64,000 bases of DNA from Gigantopelta aegis (lineage: Eukaryota; Mollusca; Gastropoda; Neomphalida; Peltospiridae). Below are positions 9,838 to 18,117 of this stretch, piece after piece. The position numbers and the translations under genes were made by a program. Position 1 is the stretch's first letter. Each line of letters begins with the position of its first letter. The notes below the pieces were generated by a model. It saw only the letters and a list, made by a program, of their open reading frames with translations. It searched no databases and was not told where the DNA came from. Where the stretch lies: contig NC_054712.1 in the NCBI RefSeq assembly GCF_016097555.1, positions 43,000,567 through 43,064,566 of the forward strand. Reading direction: 5' to 3'.

Positions 9838-11280
9838 CGATGCGACTAGACGTTTGTTCGTGCGCTCTCGACTTGCCCCCCCCCCCCCCCCACCTGGGGG
9901 GACTGATAGCCAGCTTTGGCTCCTTGTTGGAGTTTAGGGTCAACTATACCGGGTCACGGGCGACCGTGTCCCTGGTATATGGAGACCCCACTCCAAAGAA
10001 GAGGACAGGAGGAACGGGAAGAGGAAGGAGAAGGAAGAAACCCGTGCTGGGGACGGCTCAGGAGGGAGCAAAGCTGGCGGCTCAACCGCCAGTGGCGGTC
10101 CCTTCTGCGTCGCCGCCCCCACCGAGTTCTCCGGAGAGGACGCGACAGCCATCGACACCCGCACCCCCGGACTCGCCCTACTCGGTCATGGACACAGCGA
10201 TGTGCCAGCCGGCCAGTAGGTCACCACCGAAATGGACCTCCACTCCTAAAACGACGACTTCGGTGCAGCGGTCAACTTTAACGACCGCTCCCGTTGAGTC
10301 GTCACCAGGATTTGTTGCTGCGGCGGCACCGAAAAGGAAGGCTTCATCACCGACCATCCAACCAGCCAAGACTAAGCCACCGCCGGAAGCCGTCCCCCTG
10401 GAAGAGGAAGAGAACGAGGACGAGGACGAGGACGAGAACGAATGGAGACTGGCCCTGGGTGGTCTTCGCCATCAGCTCCACCCGTACTTGCAGGGGGACA
10501 CTCTCCAACCGACCAAACTCCGGGGAGGTTTTGCCAACATCGACTGGAAGCCAATGGAGGACGGCAGCAGCTATGAAATCCACCGCAAGACCTTTGGCAC
10601 TACGCCGGGAGTGATCGTAACCCACCGAAGGGACCAGATTTATAGACAGTGCGTCATGGTTATGAAGATGGACAACAGGTCTCTTCATAAGATGCTCAGA
10701 GCAGTCTGCGGCCCCGGTTACTCCACAGTGGTACAGGCTCTACGCCAGCGACAACACCAGCTGCCGTCACTCCGAGAAACTCCAGGATCCCCGTGATAAC
10801 CAACCTTAACTAGGACAGGTAACCTCCTTTTTGGGCTTAGTTGGACTTTAAACATTTGCGATCGAGTTCAAAATTCTTATGTTTATTTTTTTATAAATAG
10901 TCCAACGCACTTTATTTTGGCGCCCGTTCAATTGCTCAAATCACCTTAAAACCGTTTCGGCCGAGCAGTCAAACTTATTTTTGGGTTTAAATTCATAGTC
11001 CGGACATGATGTTAGGTGCAGGTATTCTCCGTAGACTTAGGTTTTTCTAGTTAGACCCGAAGGAATCGAAATTACGCCAGTCAGAACACAGCCCATTTTC
11101 GGTGTCTACTAGTCGGTCCACGCAGTCGCTGGACACTACTAAATACTTATTCAAAATTCCGCCCACCTCAAACTCATCCCCCCCCCCCCCCTTGTCCTGG
11201 ACTCAGTCACTGGCAAAGGCCAGAGATTGGGCCCAGGACAGGCGTGCGTGAAACCTTCGTGGTATATATGCACGTTAAAG
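9838..11280 (+). mobile_element. ORF1-only retroposon, unit 3
   Basis: Same layout as unit 2 in the opposite orientation: ATG region, C16-ACCT-G6 hairpin (9876-9901), ORF, 3' region with GGCCGAGCAGTC (about 10960), a second C run (about 11179-11190), then a tail with GCGTGAAACCTTCG and a final ATATATGCACG. Upstream (9779-9838) is a GC-rich 5' flank beginning GTCACGGCGGACG that faintly resembles the flank of unit 4. No target-site duplication was identified. Confidence 0.65.
9840..10796 (+). CDS. Unit 3 ORF, intact 318-residue unrecognised protein
   Basis: This is the only copy whose frame is open from the conserved ATG to the stop. Residues 1-30 include the poly-Pro run encoded by the C tract (13-17). 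Residues 31-50 are the conserved block EFRVNYTGSRATVSLVYGDP. Residues 53-67 are strongly basic (possible nuclear or nucleic-acid contact). Residues 75-185 form a Pro/Ser/Thr-rich linker with PKRK at 164-167. Residues 188-201 are nearly all Glu/Asp. Residues 203-318 form the C-terminal domain (NIDWKPMEDGSSYEIH 233-248, THRRDQIYRQC 261-271, DNRSLHKML 278-286, CGPGYSTVV 290-298). No zinc knuckle, transposase or polymerase motif is visible. Context (retroposon-like ends) suggests an RNA- or ssDNA-binding ORF1 protein; that is inference. Confidence 0.65.
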   Translation: MRLDVCSCALDLPPPPPHLGGLIASFGSLLEFRVNYTGSRATVSLVYGDPTPKKRTGGTGRGRRRKKPVLGTAQEGAKLAAQPPVAVPSASPPPPSSPERTRQPSTPAPPDSPYSVMDTAMCQPASRSPPKWTSTPKTTTSVQRSTLTTAPVESSPGFVAAAAPKRKASSPTIQPAKTKPPPEAVPLEEEENEDEDEDENEWRLALGGLRHQLHPYLQGDTLQPTKLRGGFANIDWKPMEDGSSYEIHRKTFGTTPGVIVTHRRDQIYRQCVMVMKMDNRSLHKMLRAVCGPGYSTVVQALRQRQHQLPSLRETPGSP

Positions 11281-11431
11281 CTTTAAACAACAACAGCGGT
11301 AAGTTGTTTGAAGGTGCTTACATTGACGTGGTCCGCCGTAGGTCTGGACATCTTACCTGCGATGCTATGTTCGGTGGCGGATATTGTGACTTCGGTGGGG
11401 TCCGTCGTGACCGTTTGACTTGAGCTATGGT

Positions 11432-12360
11432 GTTTTTTCTCAAGCTGTCTCACGATGCGAGTAGACGTGTCTACGTGCGCTCCCGAGCTACCCCCCCCCC
11501 CCCCCCCACCTGGGGGGACTGATAGCCAGCTTTGGCACTCTGTTGGAGTTTCGGGTCACCTATACCGGGTCACGGGCGACCGTGTCTTTGGTATATGGCA
11601 ACCCGCCTCCAAAGAAGAGGACAGGAGGGACTGGAAGAGGAAGGAGGAAGAAGAAACCCGTGCTAGGGACGGCTCAGGAGGGGACAAAGCTGCCGCCCCC
11701 ACCGAGTTCGCCGGAGAGGACGCGACAGCCATCGGCACCCGCATCCCCGGATCCGCCATACTCCCAATTGGACATCGCGATGTGCCAGCGGACAAGTATG
11801 ACACCACCGACCTCCACCTCCACCCCACGGACGACGACTCCGGCGAAGCGGTCAATTATACCGACCGCTCCAGTTGAGTCGTCACCGGGACTTGTTGTTG
11901 TAGCGGCAGCGAAAAGGAAGGCGACATCACCGACCACCCAGCCAGCCAAGACCAAGCCGCCGCCGGAAGCCGTGCCCCCGGACGATGACGAATGGAGCCT
12001 AGCCCTAGGTGGACTTCGTCACCAACTCCACCAATATATGCAGGGGGACACGCAGCAACCAAACCGACTTCGGGGAGGATTCGCCAACGTTGACTGGAAG
12101 CCAATGGAGGACGGCACGCATCGAAGGGACCAGACTTACAGGCAGTGCGTCATGTTTTGGAAGATCGACAATAGATCTCTCCACAAGATGCTCAGAGCAG
12201 TCTGCGGCCCCGGTTATTCCAGTGTAGTTAAGGCACTACGCCAGCGACAAGACCAGCTGCCGACACTCCGAGATACTCCAGGATCCCCGAAGTAGACCAA
12301 CCTTACCTAGGACAGGTAACCTCCTTTTTGGGCTTAGTTGGACTTTAAAACTTTTTCGCT
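11432..12360 (+). mobile_element. ORF1-only retroposon, unit 4, 3'-truncated
   Basis: It begins with TTTTTTCTCAAGCTG, matching the 5' end of unit 2, then the ATG (11455), a C17-ACCT-G6 hairpin (11491-11517), the ORF and about 60 bp of 3' region (GACAGGTAACCTCC). After about 12360 it runs directly into inverted, diverged 3' sequence of unit 5, so its own tail is missing. The 150 bp before it (11281-11431) are not assigned. Confidence 0.65.
11455..12295 (+). pseudogene. Unit 4 ORF, unrecognised protein, shortened
   Basis: The ATG at 11455 and the body (open 11543-12295) are in different frames across the C17 tract. The body retains the N-terminal FRVTYTGSRATVSLVYG block, the basic patch GRGRRKKK, the Pro-rich linker, PKTKPPPE-like segments and the C-terminal THRRDQTYRQC and DNRSLHKML motifs. 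The linker is shorter than in units 2 and 3, the Glu/Asp run is reduced to DDDE, and about 17 residues equivalent to the SSYEIH-to-TPG region are deleted just before THRR. It is related most closely to units 2 and 3. Confidence 0.6.
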
Positions 12361-14640
12361 GTGGTTCAAAGTTGAAAATGGGCAGAATTTTGAAAATAGC
12401 AATTAGTAAAAAAAAGTTAATAGAATAAATTAAAAACAAAAAAATACTTACAAGCCAAAAATAAAAAGAATTGACTGCTCGGCCGAATATTATTTATATA
12501 ATTTGGAGCATTTTAGAAGGACGGTCCAAAATTAAATAAGAAAAAGAAGAGAAGATCGGACTATTTAATAATAATTTTAAAAAAAAGAGAGTAATTTCCA
12601 CATAATCTTTTGAACGCAGATCTAAAAGTTTAAAGTCCGATCGATATGTCAACGTGAGTGGCCTCGTTAAGGCCGTTTGGGTGCACAGCTTATAGGGACG
12701 AGATGGGTTGCATCCCGTCAAGAAAACCCCTAGATTGACAGTTGATAGACGTTGAAGGTGTAGTGCTGTGCTGAAATACAGATCTTGAGAAGCCGGATCC
12801 GTCTGAACGAGAGAGAGAGTATCAGACTAGGGTATAGTGCAGTCGTCATGGGTTGGTATAGTGGTGCGGACGGGCCCGACTCCGGAGGATACGAGATGGT
12901 ATCACTATAAAGCAAATAAAGTCTAGAAAAAGAGTAGTAGGGCCGACCCCGCTTCCTATTTCTTCTTAGAGTGGGGCAGTCAATCTTCCAGTGCTGCTAC
13001 GACAGGCTCGGACATGTAGAGACTAAACGCGAACAACCGTGGCGTTCTGCAGAATGGCCGTCATACGAGTCACGAAAAAACAAGTCAACATAGTCAGACG
13101 GAGAAATGACGTGGAGGCGAGGAATCTCGCTAAAAAAGAATCCAACCTGGTGGTGCAGACTGTCAAAACGAGAAGCGTTCCAGCGTTCTATCAGTTCCAA
13201 TGGCCGCATACATCCCAGTAGAAAACTTCATTTCGGTGACAAAAACAACAAAATGAAGGATCCCCAAGTCGAGCACATGAAAGCACGTGCAGTGTGCACC
13301 AGCGAAACAAACACGTCTTACCGCGTGGAGCTCCAGACTGGGAATCTTGAGCTATGGGCCTGGGCTGGCATGGCGGATTGAATTATCGGCGCCATGTCAG
13401 TTTGGGTGGTTTGCTCTTTGTTGTCGCTAAAGTTGATTTTCCGCTGTCAGCTTTTTTTATTAATGGCTTCATTGATCCTTGTGTGGATTTCTCGACCACA
13501 CTGACTACTCTGTTTGTAATGCGATTTGACCACTGGGAGGGGGGTTTGAATAGAATTAGCTGGTTTCGTCCCGGGGGGGGGGGGGGGGGATTGAAATGGA
13601 AACTAGTCCAACTGTAGACGTATCCTGGCTGTTTGGCTCTGCGTTAAACTCAAATAGCGTGTCCAGGTTTACAAGTGCTTCCTCATCGCCTTTGATGAAT
13701 GTTTCACCATTGGCGAGGCGAGTATGGAAGATAACCTCGGTCACGTTATTTTGGGTTTTCTCCTCCTGAATGGTCGCTACCGCCTGTTGCCAGTAAAAGT
13801 ACTGGTAAAGAGTTGGGTTGGTCTGATTAAATAGGACTTTTCTAATTCCAACTAATTTGTTGGGCATCGGTGATGCGCCATGTTTAGTAGATCTCCTTGC
13901 CCGTTTAACTGCCCTAAACTGTGGGTTTTTCTTGGCTAGTGGTTGGAATTGGTTACTGGTTTTGATCTCAGGGTTAACCGTTTCTACATCTGCTTCTCCA
14001 TCACTATCACTTTCCTCATCGGAGATTATATCTACTGCTAGATCGAGGGAGCCTCTACATTAGGTAGAGCTCCGTGGGGTGTTGAGGTTTCCTAACTTAG
14101 TAGCGGAGTTAAGCGCTAGCTTGATGGCCAAGTCAGCGGCCCTAAGTTTGGGACAGGTTGGAACGAATTCCACATTCTCGTCTATTTGGTACGTAACCGC
14201 ACCGACGGCACAGGCTTCCAAGGCGGCCGCCCGTGGTTTGGTGGTCGTGGTCCTAGTCATTGGGGTTGGGTAGGTGTGTGTGTGTGGGGGGGGGGGGGGG
14301 TCTAGGTGTGTCCGTCATTTTTAACAAGGTTTCTACATTTGGTATAAGACCATTCATATTCTCGGGTTGTGGTGGGCTAGGCCCGGCAACCTGGCTAACT
14401 ATGGATTGGGTGTTAGTGGCTTCCATTTCGATTGGGTTTTAATCTAAAAGTTTGGTACAGTATGTTAGGAGAGTATACAATAGATAGGCTGGCTATTATG
14501 CACTAGAGAGCGTAACACTAAAATATATGCACTTGCAAAAATACAGAGAACTACAGATAATAATAAATGTCTAAACTGAAAAGAACAAGTATACAAAATT
14601 TCAATGGAAAATGCTTACCTTGATCCTTAGTACAAGAACT
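12360..14640 (-). mobile_element. Diverged inverted unit (unit 5)
   Basis: On the minus strand this stretch ends (12360-12640) with sequence recognisably related to the 3' regions of units 1-4: ACTGCTCGGCCGAA (12469-12487 region), GGACTATTTA and GTTTAAAGTCC occur in the same order as in unit 2. Upstream lies an ORF (14426-13556) with a similar overall plan but no clear sequence match to units 1-4. The interval 12720-13550 is not assigned; short open frames around 12997-13221 occur on both strands and none is convincing. Ends and target duplications were not found. Confidence 0.4.
13556..14426 (-). pseudogene. Unit 5 ORF, unrecognised protein of about 290 residues
   Basis: It starts at an ATG (14426) with MEATNTQSIVSQVAGPSPP, crosses a 15-base C tract (14286-14300) that shifts frame, continues as TTTTKPRAAALEACAVG, meets one in-frame TAA (14060-14062), then runs to 13556. 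Seen in order: Pro-rich N-terminus; a segment of about 60 residues with Cys and Ala; an acidic stretch ISDEESDSDGEAD; a basic stretch VKRARRSTKHG; and a C-terminal domain with VIFHTRLANGETFIKGDEE. The order of disordered linker, charged patches and small C-terminal domain parallels the unit 2-3 protein, but homology is unproven. No known family recognised. Confidence 0.45.
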
Positions 14641-15690
14641 GCTCCTACTTCTATGTCCACCTAATCCGTGCCTAATATATCGAAATCGCCCGATATATCT
14701 AAAATCCTATCTATTTATTCAAAAATCTCAGAGACAGCGAATATCGCCTGGGGGCACAACGCGGTACCTCACCTGTCATGTGATAGTTCCACAACTCCCA
14801 GGGACGGTATTTTCTTCTTAGATGGCCGGACTTACTGTCACCAGTTCGCTAGAAATACCCCGGTCGTAAACCGCACTACCTGAGTTATTACGTAACTACT
14901 GGCCACATGGCCTCCACACCTGGTCTAAGTGCATATTGGGACGCAGCTCTCCACGTCGCGCGGGGGGTATTACGTAACCAAGCTGCACACGGCCCTCTAA
15001 AACAATTAACATCGCCACAGGCAAAAAGATAAGAGCATGTTCCGTCACAGTGATATTTTAAACAAGTTAATATATTTAATATGTAAGTTTAATCGTAGAA
15101 ATATTTTATTAGTCGGAAACATCTTACAATGCAGCAAACTCAGGAATGTCGCTTTAATACATACCTGTTTTAGTTTTAGAAGAACTAGGATCATCTAGAT
15201 CATTAAGAATAAACGTCAATCTCAAGTCGCGAGATTGACATTGATGGGGATATTCTTCTCGTGACGGAACAAGAACCTTTACGTGACCACTGTCACACCC
15301 AGTAATGGCTGATGGACGATAGATTGCCAAAAACTGAGTCAACCTGGGACCATCACCAGCATCAACGATTGTTCAATTTACAGGCAGCAGGAGTCGGGGG
15401 AAAAGAGGGGGACTACCCCATCCTTACGTCAAAAGTATGGTCGCCACAATAATCCTGTGTCTTCTGTACTTTTATGGCATATTATTAAGCATTGGTGTGG
15501 CTAGGGGACATGCCCAACATTCCATCCTCCCGCCCCACAATCAAATATATTCTCTTCTTTTTTTTCTTCTTCTTCTTCTTTTTTTCAAAAACGTTTTATA
15601 ATTCAGAACCACTGGAACTGAGAGATATGCCTCTCACTCACTCTTTTTAAAAATAAATTTTGTAGCACTTTGTTCATATAGATAGATGTA
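14640..15690. other. Non-coding interval with a partial TTAA-type miniature element
   Basis: No gene seen. At about 15055-15158 the sequence GTCGGAAACATCTTACAATG followed by CAGCAAACTCAGGAATGTCG and TTTAA matches the right end of the miniature elements at 23710 and 36967. A CT-rich tract lies at 15553-15590. Confidence 0.45.
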
Positions 15691-15697
15691 AAGTAAA

Positions 15698-16108
15698 GTA
15701 AAGTTTGTTTTATTTAACGACGCCACTAGAGCACATGATTTTTTATCTTATCATCGGCTATAATAGGTACTGGCTTCGGATCCCAGTCGAGGCATGGGAT
15801 TTTTAATCCAGATACCGACTCCAAACCCTGAGTGAGTGCTCCTCAAGGCTCAATGGGTAGGTGTAAACCACTTGCACCGATCAGTGATAACTGGTTCAAC
15901 AAAGGCCATGGTTTGTGCTATCCTGCCTGTGGGAAGCGCAAATAAAAAGATCCCTTGCTGCTAATCGGAAAGAGTAGCCCATGTAGTGGCGACAGCGGGT
16001 TTCCTCTCAAAATCTGTGTGGTCCTTAACCATATGTCTGACGCCATATAACCGTAGATAAAATGTATTGAGTGCGTCGTTAAATAAAACATTTCTTTCTT
16101 TCATTCCA
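15698..16108 (+). repeat. SINE-B copy behind a SINE-A tail fragment
   Basis: 15698-15766 is the tail of SINE-A in minus orientation (TTTAACGACGCCACTAGAGC). It is joined at GGTACTGG to a SINE-B copy in plus orientation running from the tRNA-like B box GCTTCGGATCCCAGTC through CAAATAAAAAGATCCCTTGC to the tail GTTAAATAAAACATTTCTTT. The head of the SINE-B is missing. Confidence 0.75.
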
Positions 16109-16227
16109 TAGAAAGCCTCAACGCTTTCTCACCGGCAGCATGCTATCTAGAATGACCTATATATCGCTACTGCGGGACGTATCTTTGTACTAGTCACTAT
16201 AATAACCACTATATTCTAATAATCATG

Positions 16228-16938
16228 CAAGACACCAATTGACTGGTGTATCAAAGGTCATGGTATGTGCTCTCTTGTCTGTGGGAAAGTTCATATTAAA
16301 AAATCCCTTGCTGCTAATGGGAAAATGTAGCAGGTTTCCTTTGATGACTATGTGTCAGAATTACCAAATACCGATGATTAATAAATAAATCAATGTGTTC
16401 TAGTGGTGTCGTTGAACAAAATTATCAACTGTTTAACATCAAATCGGTGTAGTGGGCGGAACGTAGCCCAGTGGTAAAGCGCTCGCTTGATGCGCGGTCG
16501 GTTTAGGATATAAAAGATCCCTTGCTGCTAGTCGAAAAGAGCGACAGCGGGTTTCCTTCCTCAATATCTGTGTGGTCCTTAACCATATGTCCGACACCAT
16601 ATAACCGTAACTAAAATGTGTTGAGTGCGTCGTTAAATAAAACATTTCCTACCTCAGTCAGTAGAGCGCTCGAATGAGGTGCTTGCGTCGAGATATCGAA
16701 TCTTCTCTGAATTACACACCCTCCCTCGCCCCGGTCCCACTTAGTGCCCCACGACTGGTATATCAAAGGCCCGAGGTATGTGACATCCTGCTATTGGGGA
16801 AACTGCATATAAAAGATCCCTTGCTTGCAATGTAGTGGTTTTTCTCTAACGACTACATGTCAGAATTACCCAATCTTTGACATCCAACATAGCCCATGAT
16901 TAATAAATAAATAAATAAATGTGCTGCAGTAGTGTCGG
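16228..16938 (+). repeat. Three consecutive truncated SINE copies
   Basis: 16228-16425 is a 5'-truncated SINE-A. 16455-16652 has the SINE-A tRNA-like head (CGTAGCCCAGTGGTAAAGCG) with an internal deletion, then the SINE-B tail (GAGTGCGTCGTTAAATAAAAC). 16655-16938 has a different, degraded tRNA-like head and a SINE-A body and tail. All lie in the same direction with little spacer. Confidence 0.7.
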
Positions 16939-17083
16939 CGAAGGGTGGTATCAATTATTGATCTGATTAAAATCGACTCCACTGGTCTGTAATTGATTTC
17001 AGTCAGATTGGTTGGGGTTCCCTGTAGTTTATGGAAAGAATATTTTGGAAAAAATATGTTCCTATCAGCGTCTATCATGTGTC

Positions 17084-17151
17084 GATGTACGCAGAGCCGG
17101 TTTAAGGATCCGCCAGGCATGTAGCACAAATAACAGTGGACCCCCTTCCCA

Positions 17152-17238
<87 letters not shown>

Positions 17239-17680
17239 ATCCCTTCGGGGAGAGGGGAAAAATGACCTGGGCAAAATAATTGTACACATCACCGTGGGGC
17301 CCCTTGAAGCGCGGGAATCGTAGCATGTGCTACATGTGCTACTAGGAAGTTTGTTTTGTTTAACGACTAGAACACATTGATTTATTAATCATCGGCTATT
17401 GGATGTCAAACATATGGTCATTTTGACACAGTCATAGAGAGGAAACCCGCTACATTTTTTTCCATTAGTAGCAAGGGATCTTTTATATGCACCATCCCAC
17501 AGACAGGATAGCACATACCACGGCCATTGATATACCAGTTGTGGTACACTGGCTGGAACGATAAATAGCCCAATGAGCCCACCGACAGAGATCAATCCCA
17601 CCACGCATCATGCGAGCGCTTTACCACTGGGATACGTCCCGCCTTCTGTGCTACTGGGATAAACCGGCTCTGGATGTACG
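17084..17680. mobile_element. hAT-type miniature element with a nested SINE
   Basis: The terminal inverted repeats CAGAGCCGGTTTA (17092-17104) and TAAACCGGCTCTG (17660-17672) are flanked by the 8-bp duplication GATGTACG (17084-17091, 17673-17680), the signature of hAT transposition. The element contains a TA microsatellite of about 80 bp (17156-17235) and has no coding capacity. A SINE-A copy sits inside it. A second family member lies at 54861-55039. Confidence 0.85.
17344..17646 (-). repeat. SINE-A copy inserted in the hAT element
   Basis: Near full-length SINE-A on the minus strand, flanked by the 9-bp target duplication TGTGCTACT (17335-17343 and 17647-17655). Its tRNA-like head, with box A CCCAGTGGTAAAGCG, lies at the right end and its tail GTTAAACAAAACAAACTT at the left. 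It is younger than the element it interrupts. Confidence 0.85.
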
Positions 17681-17865
17681 ATGAAGTGACAGACTTTACA
17701 CCCGAGGTGCCAGTACTTATGACGGGTACCACCAGGATATGCTCATCTTTCGCGAACACTTAATGCCATCACTGTTTTGACAGTGATTAATGAGTGCATG
17801 TCAACAGTATTTATTCCCATGAGCTCTGTCCTGTGCTAGTTTTGAAATAGTAAATTAGTCTGGGA

Positions 17866-18060
17866 GTGGCAGTCTTCTTTTTGGCGGTGCAGGAAGGATG
17901 TATTGTAAGTAAAGGATCTCATCGGGAGTGGCAGTCTTCTTTTTGGCGGTGCAGGAAGGATGTATTGTAAGTAAAGGATCTCATCGGGAGTGGCAGTCTT
18001 CTTTTGGCGGTGCAGGAAGGATGTATTGTAAGTAAAGGATCTCATCGGGAGTGGCAGTCC
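17866..18060. repeat. 61-62 bp tandem repeat, three copies
   Basis: Three near-identical units beginning GGGAGTGGCAGTCTTC, each containing GGCGGTGCAGGAAGGATG. The sequence leading into them (about 17808-17870) is related to the reverse complement of 39880-39950, so the array grew from the edge of a dispersed repeat. Confidence 0.75.
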
Positions 18061-18117
18061 TCCCATATCACTGTGCAGAGGTGCAGTCATAATCGCTGTT
18101 TTTTGTTCAGAATAAGT

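Noticed and set aside
12997-13221. Short frames on both strands as a second ORF of unit 5
   Set aside because: Open in several frames at once and without a recognisable motif; length is within chance for this composition.
16455-16520. tRNA gene by its box A and box B-like sequence
   Set aside because: It belongs to the head of a SINE that occurs many times here; no cloverleaf with intact acceptor stem was seen. The same applies to the other SINE heads.
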